From assembly GCA_044337585.1 (NCBI GenBank), contig JBIINH010000021.1, forward strand, positions 1-20,160: DNA of 20,160 bases, given 5' to 3'. How positions within the stretch are numbered: the first letter of the stretch is position 1; each line of letters starts with the position of its first letter. The DNA comes from CAYSBE01 sp044337585 (GTDB lineage: Bacteria > Bacteroidota > Bacteroidia > UKL13-3). The position numbers and the translations under genes were made by a program. The notes beneath the pieces are model-generated. The model had not been told where the DNA came from, did not search any database, and was given only the letters and a program-made list of their open reading frames with translations. Positions 8,020 through 16,113 of this stretch are shown here, piece by piece.

Positions 8020-8538
8020 TTATACTAGGAAATAATTAAGGTATTCTTTTGCCAAATCAACATACACTTGCGCATTGCGTTTTACTTTTTCTATCTGTTC
8101 TGGGGTAAGTTGCTTAACTACTTTTGCCGGAGCACCCAACACCAGTGAGTAATCAGGAATGTGCATACCTTCTGTAACCAAAGCATGTGCACCAATAATG
8201 CAAAAATTTCCAACCACAGCCCCATTTAGTATGGTAGCACGCATGCCAACCAATACATGATTACCAAGTTTGGCTCCATGCACAATTGCCCCATGTCCTA
8301 AAATACAATCATGCCCAATATGTACTGGAAATCCTGGGTCTACGTGAACAACTGCAGTGTCTTGAATATTTGTACGTTCGCCCACTACAATATCATCACC
8401 ATCACCTCGCAAAACTGCACCAAACCAAACAGAACAGTTATTGCCAAGATACACACGACCGAATACCCTTGCTGTATCTGCAATCCACACCTCATTGCCT
8501 TTCGTAATTGGCTTTTGCAAAATATCTTTCATAATCAT
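8020..8538 (-). CDS. gamma-carbonic-anhydrase-like hexapeptide-repeat protein (YrdA/PaaY/CamH type)
   Basis: This 172-residue protein is built from left-handed beta-helix hexapeptide repeats (about residues 20-150) and is expected to be a trimer in the cytoplasm. The three zinc-ligand histidines of gamma-class carbonic anhydrases can be placed at His65 (VVHVD), His82 (ILGHGA) and His87 (IVHGA), with the family's 5-residue spacing between the last two. The acidic loop of archaeal Cam is absent, as in the CamH/YrdA subgroup. Many such proteins have no proven carbonic anhydrase activity, so the function is a family-level inference. A second in-frame ATG at 8532 is an alternative start. The gene lies 10 nt after the CoA-binding protein gene and is probably cotranscribed with it. 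Confidence 0.88.
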   Translation of the reverse strand: MIMKDILQKPITKGNEVWIADTARVFGRVYLGNNCSVWFGAVLRGDGDDIVVGERTNIQDTAVVHVDPGFPVHIGHDCILGHGAIVHGAKLGNHVLVGMRATILNGAVVGNFCIIGAHALVTEGMHIPDYSLVLGAPAKVVKQLTPEQIEKVKRNAQVYVDLAKEYLNYFLV

Positions 8539-8548
8539 ACGGTAATTA

Positions 8549-8908
8549 CTAATACTGTCCGGTGCGCAACATTACCAAGGTGCAGGCTTCTATTGCTTCA
8601 ATCCCATTCTCCTCAAGTTTATTTTGAAACGCCCTATTTTCGGTGCCCGGATTAAAAATCACCCTCATCGGTTTTATTTTTAAAATATAATCAACATAAG
8701 GAATTTGGTTGGCGGTACCAAGGTATAAAGTAACAGTTTCAATATCATCTTCTGGAAGCAATTGTGTAATTGCTACATCTCCAATATTGCCCCTGCGCAA
8801 ACCAAATGCCACAACATCGTGCTTGTATTCCTGTAGCATTGCCGTAGCTTTATAGCTGTATCTTTCGGGATTTGGTGTGGCTCCCATCACTAAAGTTCTA
8901 TTGCTCAT
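8549..8908 (-). CDS. CoA-binding domain protein (YccU-like Rossmann fold)
   Basis: This small 119-residue protein consists of a single CoA-binding (succinyl-CoA-ligase-alpha-like) Rossmann domain. The N-terminal VMGATPNPERYSYKA matches the nucleotide/CoA-binding loop of the family (GASPNPxRxS). LYLGTANQIPYVDYI and IFNPGTENRAF follow in the positions seen in YccU-type proteins. The size equals that of the stand-alone family. The biological role of these proteins is unknown; binding of CoA or another nucleotide is expected from the fold. It is the first gene of a two-gene unit with the hexapeptide protein, divergent from pheT. Confidence 0.85.
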   Translation of the reverse strand: MSNRTLVMGATPNPERYSYKATAMLQEYKHDVVAFGLRRGNIGDVAITQLLPEDDIETVTLYLGTANQIPYVDYILKIKPMRVIFNPGTENRAFQNKLEENGIEAIEACTLVMLRTGQY

Positions 8909-9038
8909 TTATTTGTATTACAGATGCGAAATAAAGAAGGACAAAGGTGAACACAAAAGATATTTATCCATAGCCTTACTAAATGTCCTGCAAGTTTGGC
9001 TTAAAAATGTATTTTCGCCACACAATTTTGATACACAC

Positions 9039-11450
9039 ATGAAGATTTCATATAACTGGCTACGCACCCTAATCAATATTGATTTACCTCCTCAAAGTGT
9101 TGGAGAAAAACTTACTTCGAGTGGACTTGAGGTTGAGGGAATAGAAAATTTTGAGAGTATAAAAGGTGGATTAATAGGAATTGTAGTTGGTGAAGTTAAG
9201 TCATGTGAAAAACATCCCAATGCTGATCGTTTGCGTATAACACAAGTTGATATTGGGTCTGATAAATTGCTGCAAATAGTTTGTGGCGCACCCAATGTAG
9301 CCGTTGGCCAAAAAGTATTGGTGGCTCCTGTTGGTGCAACTGTTCATCCAACCGAAGGCGAGCCATTCGAAATTAAGCTTTCAAAAATACGCGGTGAGCA
9401 AAGTGAAGGAATGATTTGTGCCGAAGATGAATTAGGATTAGGAAAAAGTCATGAAGGTATTTTGGTATTACCTGATACGTATGAAATAGGGCAACTTGCT
9501 ACCACCTATTTTCAGGTTTATAACGACTCGATTTTTGAAATAGGACTCACTGCAAACAGAGGAGATGCTGCTTCACATTTAGGCGTAGCCAGAGATTTAC
9601 GTGCGCTTACCAATTGTGAAATTGTTAGGCATGAAGCTATTTATAAATTGCCAACACCCAATCAATCAATGGTTATTGATGTAGAAGTAAATGATACTGA
9701 TAGTTGTATCCGATACAGTGGTATTTCAATAAGCGGTATCGTGGTAAAACCTTCGCCCGAATGGATGCAAATGCGATTAAAAGCTATTGGTTTAAATCCC
9801 ATCAATAATATTGTAGACATTACCAATTATATCATGCATGAGCTAGGGCAACCATTGCACGCCTTTGATGCAGATAAAATTTTAGGCAAAAAGATTATCG
9901 TGCAAAAAGCAAAAGCAGGTTCAATATTTACTACACTTGACGGTGTAGAACGCAAACTTAATGGAACTGAGTGCATGATATGCGACACCGAAAGGCCATT
10001 AGCCATTGCAGGTGTATACGGGGGATTGCAGTCTGGTATTACAACTGATACAAACAATATATTTATAGAAAGTGCATACTTCAATCCAGTCTCTATTCGC
10101 AAAACTGCAAAATATCATGGATTATCTACAGATTCATCATTTAGATATGAGCGAGGTACTGACCCACAAATAACGGATGATGCAATAAAACGCGCAGTGC
10201 AGCTTATAATGGAGTGTGCAGGTGGCGAAGTTTCGTCAAACATTTCTGATTATTATCCTGTACCAGTAAAACCTGCCGAAATTGCATTTAGGATTCAGAA
10301 ATTTTATGACCTTATCGGACAAACCATTCCTATTGAAAAAATCGTTTCGATATTAAACGGTTTAGGCATTAGTGTTCATCAACACCAAGAAGGCATATTG
10401 AACCTTATTGTGCCCCCTTATAAAGGAGACGTAACAAGAGAAGCCGATGTATCGGAAGAAATTTTGCGTATTTATGGATTGGATAATATTGAGATTCCAT
10501 CTCAGCTAAAATCATCGCTTGCGCGCTCCGCTGATGAAGATGCTTGGTTGCTAAAGGGAAAAGTAGCCCAATTTTTAACTGCCAACGGGTTTGTTGAAAT
10601 GCTAAGTAATTCACTTACAAAAAGTGAATACTACGAAGATGATGAACGTAAACATGCCATTAAATTACTTAATCCGTTGAGTAACGATTTAAATATTTTA
10701 CGAATGAGTTTGCTATACAATGGGCTCGAAATGATTCAATACAACAAGAACCGAAAAATAAACGACATAAGGGCTTTTGAATTTGGATTTGTATACAGAC
10801 AAGCTGGTGAGAAATTTATTGAAACCTCTTTGCTTTCCATGTTCTTATCGGGAAATAGAGTTCCGGAAAATTGGCAACATAGTGATTCCGAAACAACGTT
10901 GTTTCAACTGAAATCCTATGCAGCGCAACTATTTAATGTACTTGGAATAAACGGATACAATTGGAAATATGATTCCAATCATCATGAGTTTTCAATCACG
11001 ATTGAACTGGCACATGATAATATCACGCTTGGGTATTTAGGATTGGTAAAGCCTAATTTATCAAGAAAGTTTGATATCGAAACCCCAGTTTTATCAGCAA
11101 TTTTTGATTGGAAAAAATTGCTAGAAGCCAATAAGAAATCAGCATTTAAATTAAAAGAAGTTTCACCGTTTCCCGCTGTTAGACGTGATCTTGCCTTACT
11201 TATTGACAAATCAGTACAATATGCATCTATAGAACAAACAGTGCGCAAGTGTAATGCGCAACTTATTAAAGAAGTATCCATTTTTGACATATATGAAGGA
11301 GATAAATTACCTCAAGGTAAAAAATCATATGCGATTAGCATCATGCTTCAAAATGAAGAAAAAACCATGACAGATGAAGAGACAGATAAAGTGATGAAAC
11401 AGGTGATTTCGCAATTGCAAAAAGAAACAGGGGCCGAATTGAGGGCTTAG
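9039..11450 (+). CDS. pheT: phenylalanyl-tRNA synthetase beta subunit
   Basis: This 803-residue subunit of the alpha2-beta2 PheRS charges tRNA-Phe in the cytoplasm. The start ATG at 9039 gives the usual N-terminus MKISYNWLRTL. An EMAP/tRNA-binding domain lies at about 45-155 (IVVGEVKSCEKHPNADRLRI, CGAPNVAVGQKVLVAPVGA). The B3/B4 domain follows, containing NNIVDITNYIMHELGQPLHA and the STDSSFRYERGTDP segment. Next are the B5 domain at about 410-480, the catalytic-like module, and a C-terminal FDX-ACB anticodon-binding domain starting with SPFPAVRRDLALL (about 710-803). The frame is open 5' of 9039, but that part overlaps the divergent gene and has no family similarity. The gene for the alpha subunit (pheS) is not adjacent. 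The gene stands alone, with only 3 nt separating its stop from the convergent asparaginase-like gene. Confidence 0.97.
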   Translation: MKISYNWLRTLINIDLPPQSVGEKLTSSGLEVEGIENFESIKGGLIGIVVGEVKSCEKHPNADRLRITQVDIGSDKLLQIVCGAPNVAVGQKVLVAPVGATVHPTEGEPFEIKLSKIRGEQSEGMICAEDELGLGKSHEGILVLPDTYEIGQLATTYFQVYNDSIFEIGLTANRGDAASHLGVARDLRALTNCEIVRHEAIYKLPTPNQSMVIDVEVNDTDSCIRYSGISISGIVVKPSPEWMQMRLKAIGLNPINNIVDITNYIMHELGQPLHAFDADKILGKKIIVQKAKAGSIFTTLDGVERKLNGTECMICDTERPLAIAGVYGGLQSGITTDTNNIFIESAYFNPVSIRKTAKYHGLSTDSSFRYERGTDPQITDDAIKRAVQLIMECAGGEVSSNISDYYPVPVKPAEIAFRIQKFYDLIGQTIPIEKIVSILNGLGISVHQHQEGILNLIVPPYKGDVTREADVSEEILRIYGLDNIEIPSQLKSSLARSADEDAWLLKGKVAQFLTANGFVEMLSNSLTKSEYYEDDERKHAIKLLNPLSNDLNILRMSLLYNGLEMIQYNKNRKINDIRAFEFGFVYRQAGEKFIETSLLSMFLSGNRVPENWQHSDSETTLFQLKSYAAQLFNVLGINGYNWKYDSNHHEFSITIELAHDNITLGYLGLVKPNLSRKFDIETPVLSAIFDWKKLLEANKKSAFKLKEVSPFPAVRRDLALLIDKSVQYASIEQTVRKCNAQLIKEVSIFDIYEGDKLPQGKKSYAISIMLQNEEKTMTDEETDKVMKQVISQLQKETGAELRA

Positions 11451-11453
11451 TTT

Positions 11454-11945
11454 TTAAGCTTGTGACTCTTCAAATACGCCCGTTTGCCTGTTTTTGCGAC
11501 AATTATCCCATGTAAAGTATCGTCCATTCATTGCGATATACACACCGTAAGGGAGTGTTTGTGCAAATGCCAATGCACTTCCGAGGTTGAATAACCCATC
11601 AGAACTTCCAAATTTGTAGGGAATCATTGCACCCGTAATTATAATGGTTTTATCTGTAATGTGTTCAGCAAGCAGTCTAGCAGTAATCGTCATGGTATCT
11701 GTTCCATGTGTGACCACAATTCGATCTTCATCGGCACCCTTGCAGCTTTCCAAAATAAGTTGGCGGTCGGTTTCCGACATTTCTAAACTATCAACCAGCA
11801 TTAGGGTGCGAATGCTTAGGTCTAATTTGCTACGCCCAAGCTTTAGTATTTCCTGAATATGGGTATCTTTAAAGAAAAGTTGTCCATTCAGTTCGTTGTA
11901 TTCCTTATCAAATGTGCCTCCAGTAACAAAAATGCGTATAGCCAT
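11454..11945 (-). CDS. short asparaginase-domain protein (N-terminal domain only)
   Basis: This 163-residue protein corresponds to the N-terminal alpha/beta domain of bacterial L-asparaginase. The first catalytic threonine lies in FVTGGTFDK and the second in VVTHGTDTMTITA, followed by GAMIPYKFGSSDGLFNLGSA, which aligns with the SxDGxxNL segment of full-length enzymes. The protein ends after GVYIAMNG and a short tail. The second domain (about 160 residues in normal asparaginases) is absent, and the gene has no frameshift that would restore it. Stand-alone short members of this family exist in other bacteria, so this may be a genuine type rather than a broken gene. Activity and substrate are unknown. 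The start is ATG at 11945; a TTG three bases upstream is possible. Confidence 0.82.
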   Translation of the reverse strand: MAIRIFVTGGTFDKEYNELNGQLFFKDTHIQEILKLGRSKLDLSIRTLMLVDSLEMSETDRQLILESCKGADEDRIVVTHGTDTMTITARLLAEHITDKTIIITGAMIPYKFGSSDGLFNLGSALAFAQTLPYGVYIAMNGRYFTWDNCRKNRQTGVFEESQA

Positions 11946-12002
11946 CAAAAAAATTTATTTATGCAAAAGTATTTAAAATATTTATCTAGTGTACTAAACA
12001 TA

Positions 12003-12010
12003 TACATTTG
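12003..12010 (+). promoter_or_regulatory. -7 box of the TPR lipoprotein gene
   Basis: TACATTTG fits TAnnTTTG and is followed by CAGC, as at other promoters here. It ends 20 nt before the ATG at 12030. No clear TTG is found at the expected -33 distance (TTTATC near 11981 is the nearest), so the promoter call is moderate. Confidence 0.5.
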
Positions 12011-12029
12011 CAGCAGGTTAATATCCAAT

Positions 12030-12527
12030 ATGAAAAAAATATACGCATTGATTCTTTTGCTGACTATCATTTCAGCTTGCACATCGCCCAAAGAAAAAGC
12101 GATGAAAGAAATACAAAAACTCGAATCAGCTGACAGTACATTTACCCCACAAAGCATTGAAGAAATTAAAACGGCATACCTAAATTTTGTTGATAAATAT
12201 CCTGATGATGAAATTGCCCCGGTTTATTTATTTAGGGCAGCTCAACGTTGCAATGTGGGTGCACAACATCAAGAAGCACTCACACATTTGAATAGGATTA
12301 TCGAATCTTATCCTAAAAGTGAGTTGGCAGAAAACAGTATGTTTTTAAAAGCTTATATCTTGGACAATAGCATGCAACAATATGATGAGGCGGTAGCAAC
12401 TTACCAACTATTTTTAGAGAAATATCCTAAGTCAGAAATGGCAGATGATGCTAAGCTTGCAATAAAATATATTGGAAAGTCGCCTGAGGAAATATGGGAA
12501 GCCATGGGTAAAGATACATCGGAGTAA
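12030..12527 (+). CDS. TPR-repeat lipoprotein, BamD/YfiO-like
   Basis: This 165-residue protein has a lipoprotein signal peptide, MKKIYALILLLTIISAC, with Cys17 as the lipidation site. The mature part contains about three TPR-like helical pairs: an acidic-start repeat around PDDEIAPVYLFRAAQ, one around HQEALTHLNRIIESYPKSELAENS, and one around YDEAVATYQLFLEKYPKSEMADDA. The repeated YPKSE(L/M)A pattern is typical of BamD-type and YbgF-type proteins, which act as scaffolds for outer membrane protein assembly or envelope integrity. It is shorter than canonical BamD (about 245 residues), so it may be an accessory member. The frame is open upstream to 11859, but the signal peptide and the -7 box fix the start at 12030. 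Confidence 0.8.
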   Translation: MKKIYALILLLTIISACTSPKEKAMKEIQKLESADSTFTPQSIEEIKTAYLNFVDKYPDDEIAPVYLFRAAQRCNVGAQHQEALTHLNRIIESYPKSELAENSMFLKAYILDNSMQQYDEAVATYQLFLEKYPKSEMADDAKLAIKYIGKSPEEIWEAMGKDTSE

Positions 12528-12532
12528 ATAAC

Positions 12533-13348
12533 TTACTTAAGTTGTATCATTTGATCTGCAAATTCTTTGTTTAAAAACTCAACAATCTCGGTTGCAGTTA
12601 ACCCTTCAATTAGTTTACCTTCTTTAGCCAAAGTCATTACGCCTTTTTCTTCTGAAACCAGAAGCGCAATTGCATCTGTTTGTTCTGTGATTCCGATAGC
12701 TGACAGATGCCTCAGTCCAAATTTATTTTGGTAATCAGGGTTTTCGCTTATGGGCAAAACGGCATTCACAGCTTTAATGCGTCCGCCTGCTATAATCATG
12801 GCACCATCATGCAACGGACTGGTTTTATTAAAAATACTGATAATTAATCTTTTGCTGATGCTGGATTCAATGACTTCACCACTGGCACCAATAAATTTCA
12901 TTTCTGATGTTTTTGGAAAAACAAGCAATGCACCCGTTTTTGATTGAGCAAGAAAATCACAAGCATCTACAATTTCTTCAAAGTTGATTCCGAATTGTCT
13001 TTGTACACGCCAATTCCAAGGAAACAAATCGCGAAGGCGAAAATGCTCACTTCCAAAAGTGCCTTTGCCAAGTAACAACAAAAATTTACGTATCTCTTGC
13101 TGAAAAACAATAAGGATGGCGATAAATCCTACTTTTACAAATTCATTTAAAATGCGCTCAGTAATGGTTAAATCAAAATAACTTACCACCCGCCAAAATA
13201 TATAAATGGTTATTAATCCAATAATCATATTGAAGGCTAAACTCCCCTTTAACAAGCGATAAAGCTGGTACATGATTATACCTACTAGCAACAAATCAAT
13301 CATGGTGCTAACCGACAAACTTAATAGCCAATCATTAATTTTATTCAT
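12533..13348 (-). CDS. cdaA: membrane diadenylate cyclase (CdaA/DacA type), substituted RHR motif
   Basis: This 271-residue protein has three N-terminal membrane helices (about 13-30, 36-55, 68-85) followed by a cytoplasmic DAC (DisA_N) domain, the architecture of CdaA. DAC enzymes condense two ATP into the second messenger c-di-AMP. The DGA motif is intact at Asp181-Ala183 (SPLHDGAMII). The second motif, normally RHR in G(T/L)RHRAA, reads GLRHLSAIGITEQTDA, with Leu215 replacing the second Arg (codon CTG, 12704-12706). The consequence of this change for ATP binding or catalysis is unclear. Its start codon overlaps the folP stop as ATGA, indicating translational coupling. The folP-cdaA pairing is common in Bacteroidota. 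Confidence 0.9.
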   Translation of the reverse strand: MNKINDWLLSLSVSTMIDLLLVGIIMYQLYRLLKGSLAFNMIIGLITIYIFWRVVSYFDLTITERILNEFVKVGFIAILIVFQQEIRKFLLLLGKGTFGSEHFRLRDLFPWNWRVQRQFGINFEEIVDACDFLAQSKTGALLVFPKTSEMKFIGASGEVIESSISKRLIISIFNKTSPLHDGAMIIAGGRIKAVNAVLPISENPDYQNKFGLRHLSAIGITEQTDAIALLVSEEKGVMTLAKEGKLIEGLTATEIVEFLNKEFADQMIQLK

Positions 13349-14190
13349 TGTTTTGTATAGTAGTTTACAAGTTTAACACTTTCTACGGCTTCTTTCACAT
13401 CATGCACCCTTAATATATCGGCACCCTTAAGCAGGGCAAGTGTATGTAATACAGTTGTACCATTTAAAGCGTCAGCTGCAGAGGTATCAATAATTTGTTG
13501 AATCATGCGTTTGCGCGATACCCCTACAAGTATAGGTAACTCCAAGATTGCAAATCGATCAAGACTTTTTAACAATTGATAATTTTGTTCCATTGTTTTG
13601 GCAAATCCAAAACCAGGATCTACAATTAGATCTTTGATGCCTGCAAGTTTGGCCGCTGAAATTCGGTTGGTGAAATAATTGAGCACATCCAATACTATAT
13701 CCTCATATTGAGTAAGTTTGGTCATTGTTTGTGGAGTTCCTCTTTTATGCATCATTATGTATGGCACTCCAAGTTTAGCAACTGTATCAAACATATTTGC
13801 ATCATCTTCTCCTGCTGAAACATCATTTATAATAGATGCACCAACCTCTACGGCTGCTCTTGCAATTTCTGCCCTAAAGGTGTCAATGGATATAATTGTA
13901 TCAGGAAAATGCTGGTGTATGATTTTAATGATTGGAATCGACCTTTTCAATTCTTCTTCCACAGATACTTCTTGGGCTCCGGGACGTGTTGAATATGCAC
14001 CAATATCCAATATTTCTGCACCGTCAGTTAGCATTTTTTCTGCTGTTCTCAATACATTATCTTCTGATTTTCTGCTACCAACATAAAACGAATCGGGTGT
14101 GGCATTGATGATTCCCATCACCATCGGGTGATCAATTATTCTTAATTTTCCCTTTAAATTGAGTGTAATATTTTTTTGAGGTACTTGCAT
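13345..14190 (-). CDS. folP: dihydropteroate synthase
   Basis: This 281-residue cytoplasmic TIM-barrel enzyme condenses 6-hydroxymethyl-dihydropterin diphosphate with p-aminobenzoate in folate synthesis and is the sulfonamide target. It shows the first signature MGIINATPDSFYVGSRK with the catalytic Asn, the second signature DIGAYSTRPGAQEVSVEEE, NDVSAGEDD, MHKRGTPQTM, the pterin-binding DPGFGFAKTMEQNYQLL, and the substrate-binding GVSRKRMI near the C-terminus. Length and motif order are normal. It is followed directly by cdaA with a 4-nt ATGA overlap. It is divergent from the BT_3928-type gene; its own promoter must lie in 14191-14302, where TATTTTTG on the minus strand (14294-14287) is a weak candidate without a clear -33 element. 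Confidence 0.96.
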   Translation of the reverse strand: MQVPQKNITLNLKGKLRIIDHPMVMGIINATPDSFYVGSRKSEDNVLRTAEKMLTDGAEILDIGAYSTRPGAQEVSVEEELKRSIPIIKIIHQHFPDTIISIDTFRAEIARAAVEVGASIINDVSAGEDDANMFDTVAKLGVPYIMMHKRGTPQTMTKLTQYEDIVLDVLNYFTNRISAAKLAGIKDLIVDPGFGFAKTMEQNYQLLKSLDRFAILELPILVGVSRKRMIQQIIDTSAADALNGTTVLHTLALLKGADILRVHDVKEAVESVKLVNYYTKQ

Positions 14191-14213
14191 TTATGAACAT
14201 CCTCCTATTTTTG
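14185..14213 (+). promoter_or_regulatory. Bacteroidota-type promoter for the BT_3928-type gene and aroK
   Basis: TTG (14185-14187), an 18-nt spacer and TATTTTTG (14206-14213) match the consensus. The TTG overlaps the first codons of the divergent folP. The predicted transcription start is near 14220, giving a leader of about 80 nt before the ATG at 14303. Confidence 0.55.
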
Positions 14214-14302
14214 CGGAGCTTAAAATTATTGTTAAGCGCAATTTTAACCAATATTATCAAACATTTGTTCACCTAATTTATTGAATCAAAAATAAACCAT
14301 TT

Positions 14303-15415
14303 ATGAAAATTGCTGTTCAGTTAAGTCGTATTTTAGTTGGCGTTTTATTCATCCTATCAGGCTTTATAAAAGCCAACGACACTATTGGTTTCTCATACAA
14401 ACTAGAAGAATATTTTGAAGTATTTCACATGCCTATTTTTATACCATACGCAGTTAACTTCGCCATATTCATTTGCATATTCGAAATCATGGTTGGTGTA
14501 GCTTTGTTAATGGGTGCATACAGTTACCTTAATGCGTGGCTTTTGTTGCTGATGATTATTTTCTTTACTTGGCTCACTGGCTACTCAGCCATTACCAATA
14601 AAGTTACAGATTGTGGTTGCTTTGGCGATGCCATTAAATTGAAACCCATAGAATCATTTATGAAAGATGTCGTTTTACTCGTATTCATTTTATTCATCTT
14701 CATCGGTCACAAACACATCAAACCTTTGTTTAATAAAGGAGTTCAAATGCTTTTTCTGGGTGCAGCATTATTTATCGTTACTGCATTTACATTTTATACA
14801 TATATGTTTTTGCCTGTTATTGATTTTTTGCCCTATAAGGTGGGCAATGACCTAAACAAACAGATGGAAATACCTGAAGGTGCCCCTATTGATTCTGTTC
14901 AATTGGTTTTTATTTATGAGAAAGATGGGCAACAAATGGAAATAAGTATGGACCAAATAGCTTTGATAGATGATACTTATAAATATATAGACAGAAAAGA
15001 TAAAATCATTCGCAAAGGATATGAGCCACCTATTCACGATTTCAAAATCTATAATGATACCGGGCTAGAAGTTTCTCAAGAATTGTTATCTGACCCAAAT
15101 TATAAATTGGTACTTACCCAACGTGATATATTTACCTCAAGAAAAATTGAGAAGCAGATAGCTCAATTGGTTGATGAGTGGAATAAACTTGGTTACAAAT
15201 CATGGGCGCTTACTTCATCTCCTTTGGACAAAGTTGAAGCTTACCGACATGAAAATCAAATTGCCATTAATTATTTCAGCATGGATGGTACGCCTATAAA
15301 ATCAATGGTTAGATCTAGTCCTGGTGTCATGCTGATGAAAGGACCTGTTGTAATTAAAAAATGGTCATCCTATAATTTCCCAACAATAACATCAGTGAAA
15401 AAGCACTTAAAATAA
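14303..15415 (+). CDS. BT_3928-type membrane protein with DoxX/MauE-like domain
   Basis: This is a 370-residue protein. The N-terminal half is a four-helix DoxX/MauE-like membrane domain (about 1-135). It starts LSRILVGVLFILSGFIKAND, contains a glutamate in the second helix region (IFEIMVGVALL), and has a cysteine pair in TDCGCFGDAIKL before the fourth helix. A further helix lies at about 148-170. The C-terminal soluble part (about 180-370) resembles the weakly conserved, thioredoxin-like tail of the BT_3928 family. The DCGCFGD motif suggests a thiol-redox role in the membrane, as proposed for MauE relatives, but the function is not established. It ends 3 nt before shikimate kinase and is probably cotranscribed with it. 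Confidence 0.8.
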   Translation: MKIAVQLSRILVGVLFILSGFIKANDTIGFSYKLEEYFEVFHMPIFIPYAVNFAIFICIFEIMVGVALLMGAYSYLNAWLLLLMIIFFTWLTGYSAITNKVTDCGCFGDAIKLKPIESFMKDVVLLVFILFIFIGHKHIKPLFNKGVQMLFLGAALFIVTAFTFYTYMFLPVIDFLPYKVGNDLNKQMEIPEGAPIDSVQLVFIYEKDGQQMEISMDQIALIDDTYKYIDRKDKIIRKGYEPPIHDFKIYNDTGLEVSQELLSDPNYKLVLTQRDIFTSRKIEKQIAQLVDEWNKLGYKSWALTSSPLDKVEAYRHENQIAINYFSMDGTPIKSMVRSSPGVMLMKGPVVIKKWSSYNFPTITSVKKHLK

Positions 15416-15418
15416 AAC

Positions 15419-15955
15419 GTGCTTCACCCGCCTTCCCATATTATCTATTTAGTTGGCATGCCTGGATGCGGTAAAACCACTTTTGGAAAAAAACTTGCCA
15501 AGCTGCTTCATTATGATTTTTTAGATATAGACTCAATTATAGAAGAGATGAATGCTGCAACGATAGCATCCATATTTACATCAGTAGGTGAAGAAGTATT
15601 TAGAAAAAATGAACAAGCAGCATTGTACCAAACAGAACTATTACAACGCACCGTAATTGCCACCGGAGGCGGATGTGCAGCCTATGAAAATAATATGGAA
15701 TGGATGCTCAATAGAGGATTAACTATATATTTAAATGCTCCCATTGCACTCATTTACGACCGTTTGACTGGCGCAAAAACGGAAAGGCCGATGCTTAAAG
15801 GACTAAAAAACGAAGGTATCCGAGATTTTATTATACAAAAACTGGCCGAGCGGGAACCCAAGTATTTACTATCAGATTTGATTATTCAGGTGCCCATAAA
15901 ATCGACTAAAACCCTTGTAGAACAAAGCATTAAAACATATCTAGAAGATACTTAA
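15419..15955 (+). CDS. aroK: shikimate kinase
   Basis: This 178-residue P-loop kinase phosphorylates shikimate at O3 in aromatic amino acid synthesis. Walker A is GMPGCGKT (13-20). The shikimate- and Mg-binding DID is at 36-38 (FLDIDS). FRKNE at 61-65 carries the conserved Arg, the GGG at 83-85 lies in ATGGGC, and the lid region includes the ERPML segment with its Arg. Length is normal. The start is GTG at 15419, placed 3 nt after the previous stop. No in-frame ATG exists before the P-loop Met14, so the non-ATG start is required. The tight spacing suggests one operon with the BT_3928-type gene. Confidence 0.92.
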   Translation: MLHPPSHIIYLVGMPGCGKTTFGKKLAKLLHYDFLDIDSIIEEMNAATIASIFTSVGEEVFRKNEQAALYQTELLQRTVIATGGGCAAYENNMEWMLNRGLTIYLNAPIALIYDRLTGAKTERPMLKGLKNEGIRDFIIQKLAEREPKYLLSDLIIQVPIKSTKTLVEQSIKTYLEDT

Positions 15956-16044
15956 TAACGACCAAACTGGTTCAAACTTGCGTGAATGTTGACAAAGTGT
16001 GAAAATTTTTAATGCCATTTTAGAAAAAAAAGTTGGCTGAATGC

Positions 16045-16074
16045 TTGACAAATGTGCGCTCTTGGTTAAGTTTG
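16045..16074 (+). promoter_or_regulatory. strong Bacteroidota-type promoter of the HU gene
   Basis: TTG (16045-16047), a 19-nt spacer and TAAGTTTG (16067-16074) match the consensus exactly. The transcription start is expected near 16081, giving a leader of about 33 nt that is A/T-rich just before the ATG (TTAATTAAACATT). The -33 lies within a near-duplicated 19-nt element (15983-16001 and 16038-16056). Confidence 0.75.
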
Positions 16075-16113
16075 TCTTGTAATACTTATACAAACCTCAA
16101 TTAATTAAACATT

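Noticed and set aside
8877..9038. 5' extension of pheT by 54 codons
   Set aside because: The extension overlaps the divergent CoA-binding gene, has no PheT similarity, and the standard N-terminus begins at the ATG at 9039.
11859..12029. Longer N-terminus for the TPR lipoprotein
   Set aside because: A lipoprotein signal peptide begins at 12030 and a promoter -7 box lies at 12003-12010; the extra part overlaps the opposite-strand asparaginase-like gene.
13718..14086. 122-codon open frame antisense to folP
   Set aside because: It lies wholly inside folP, has low-complexity Ser/Ala composition and no recognisable domain.
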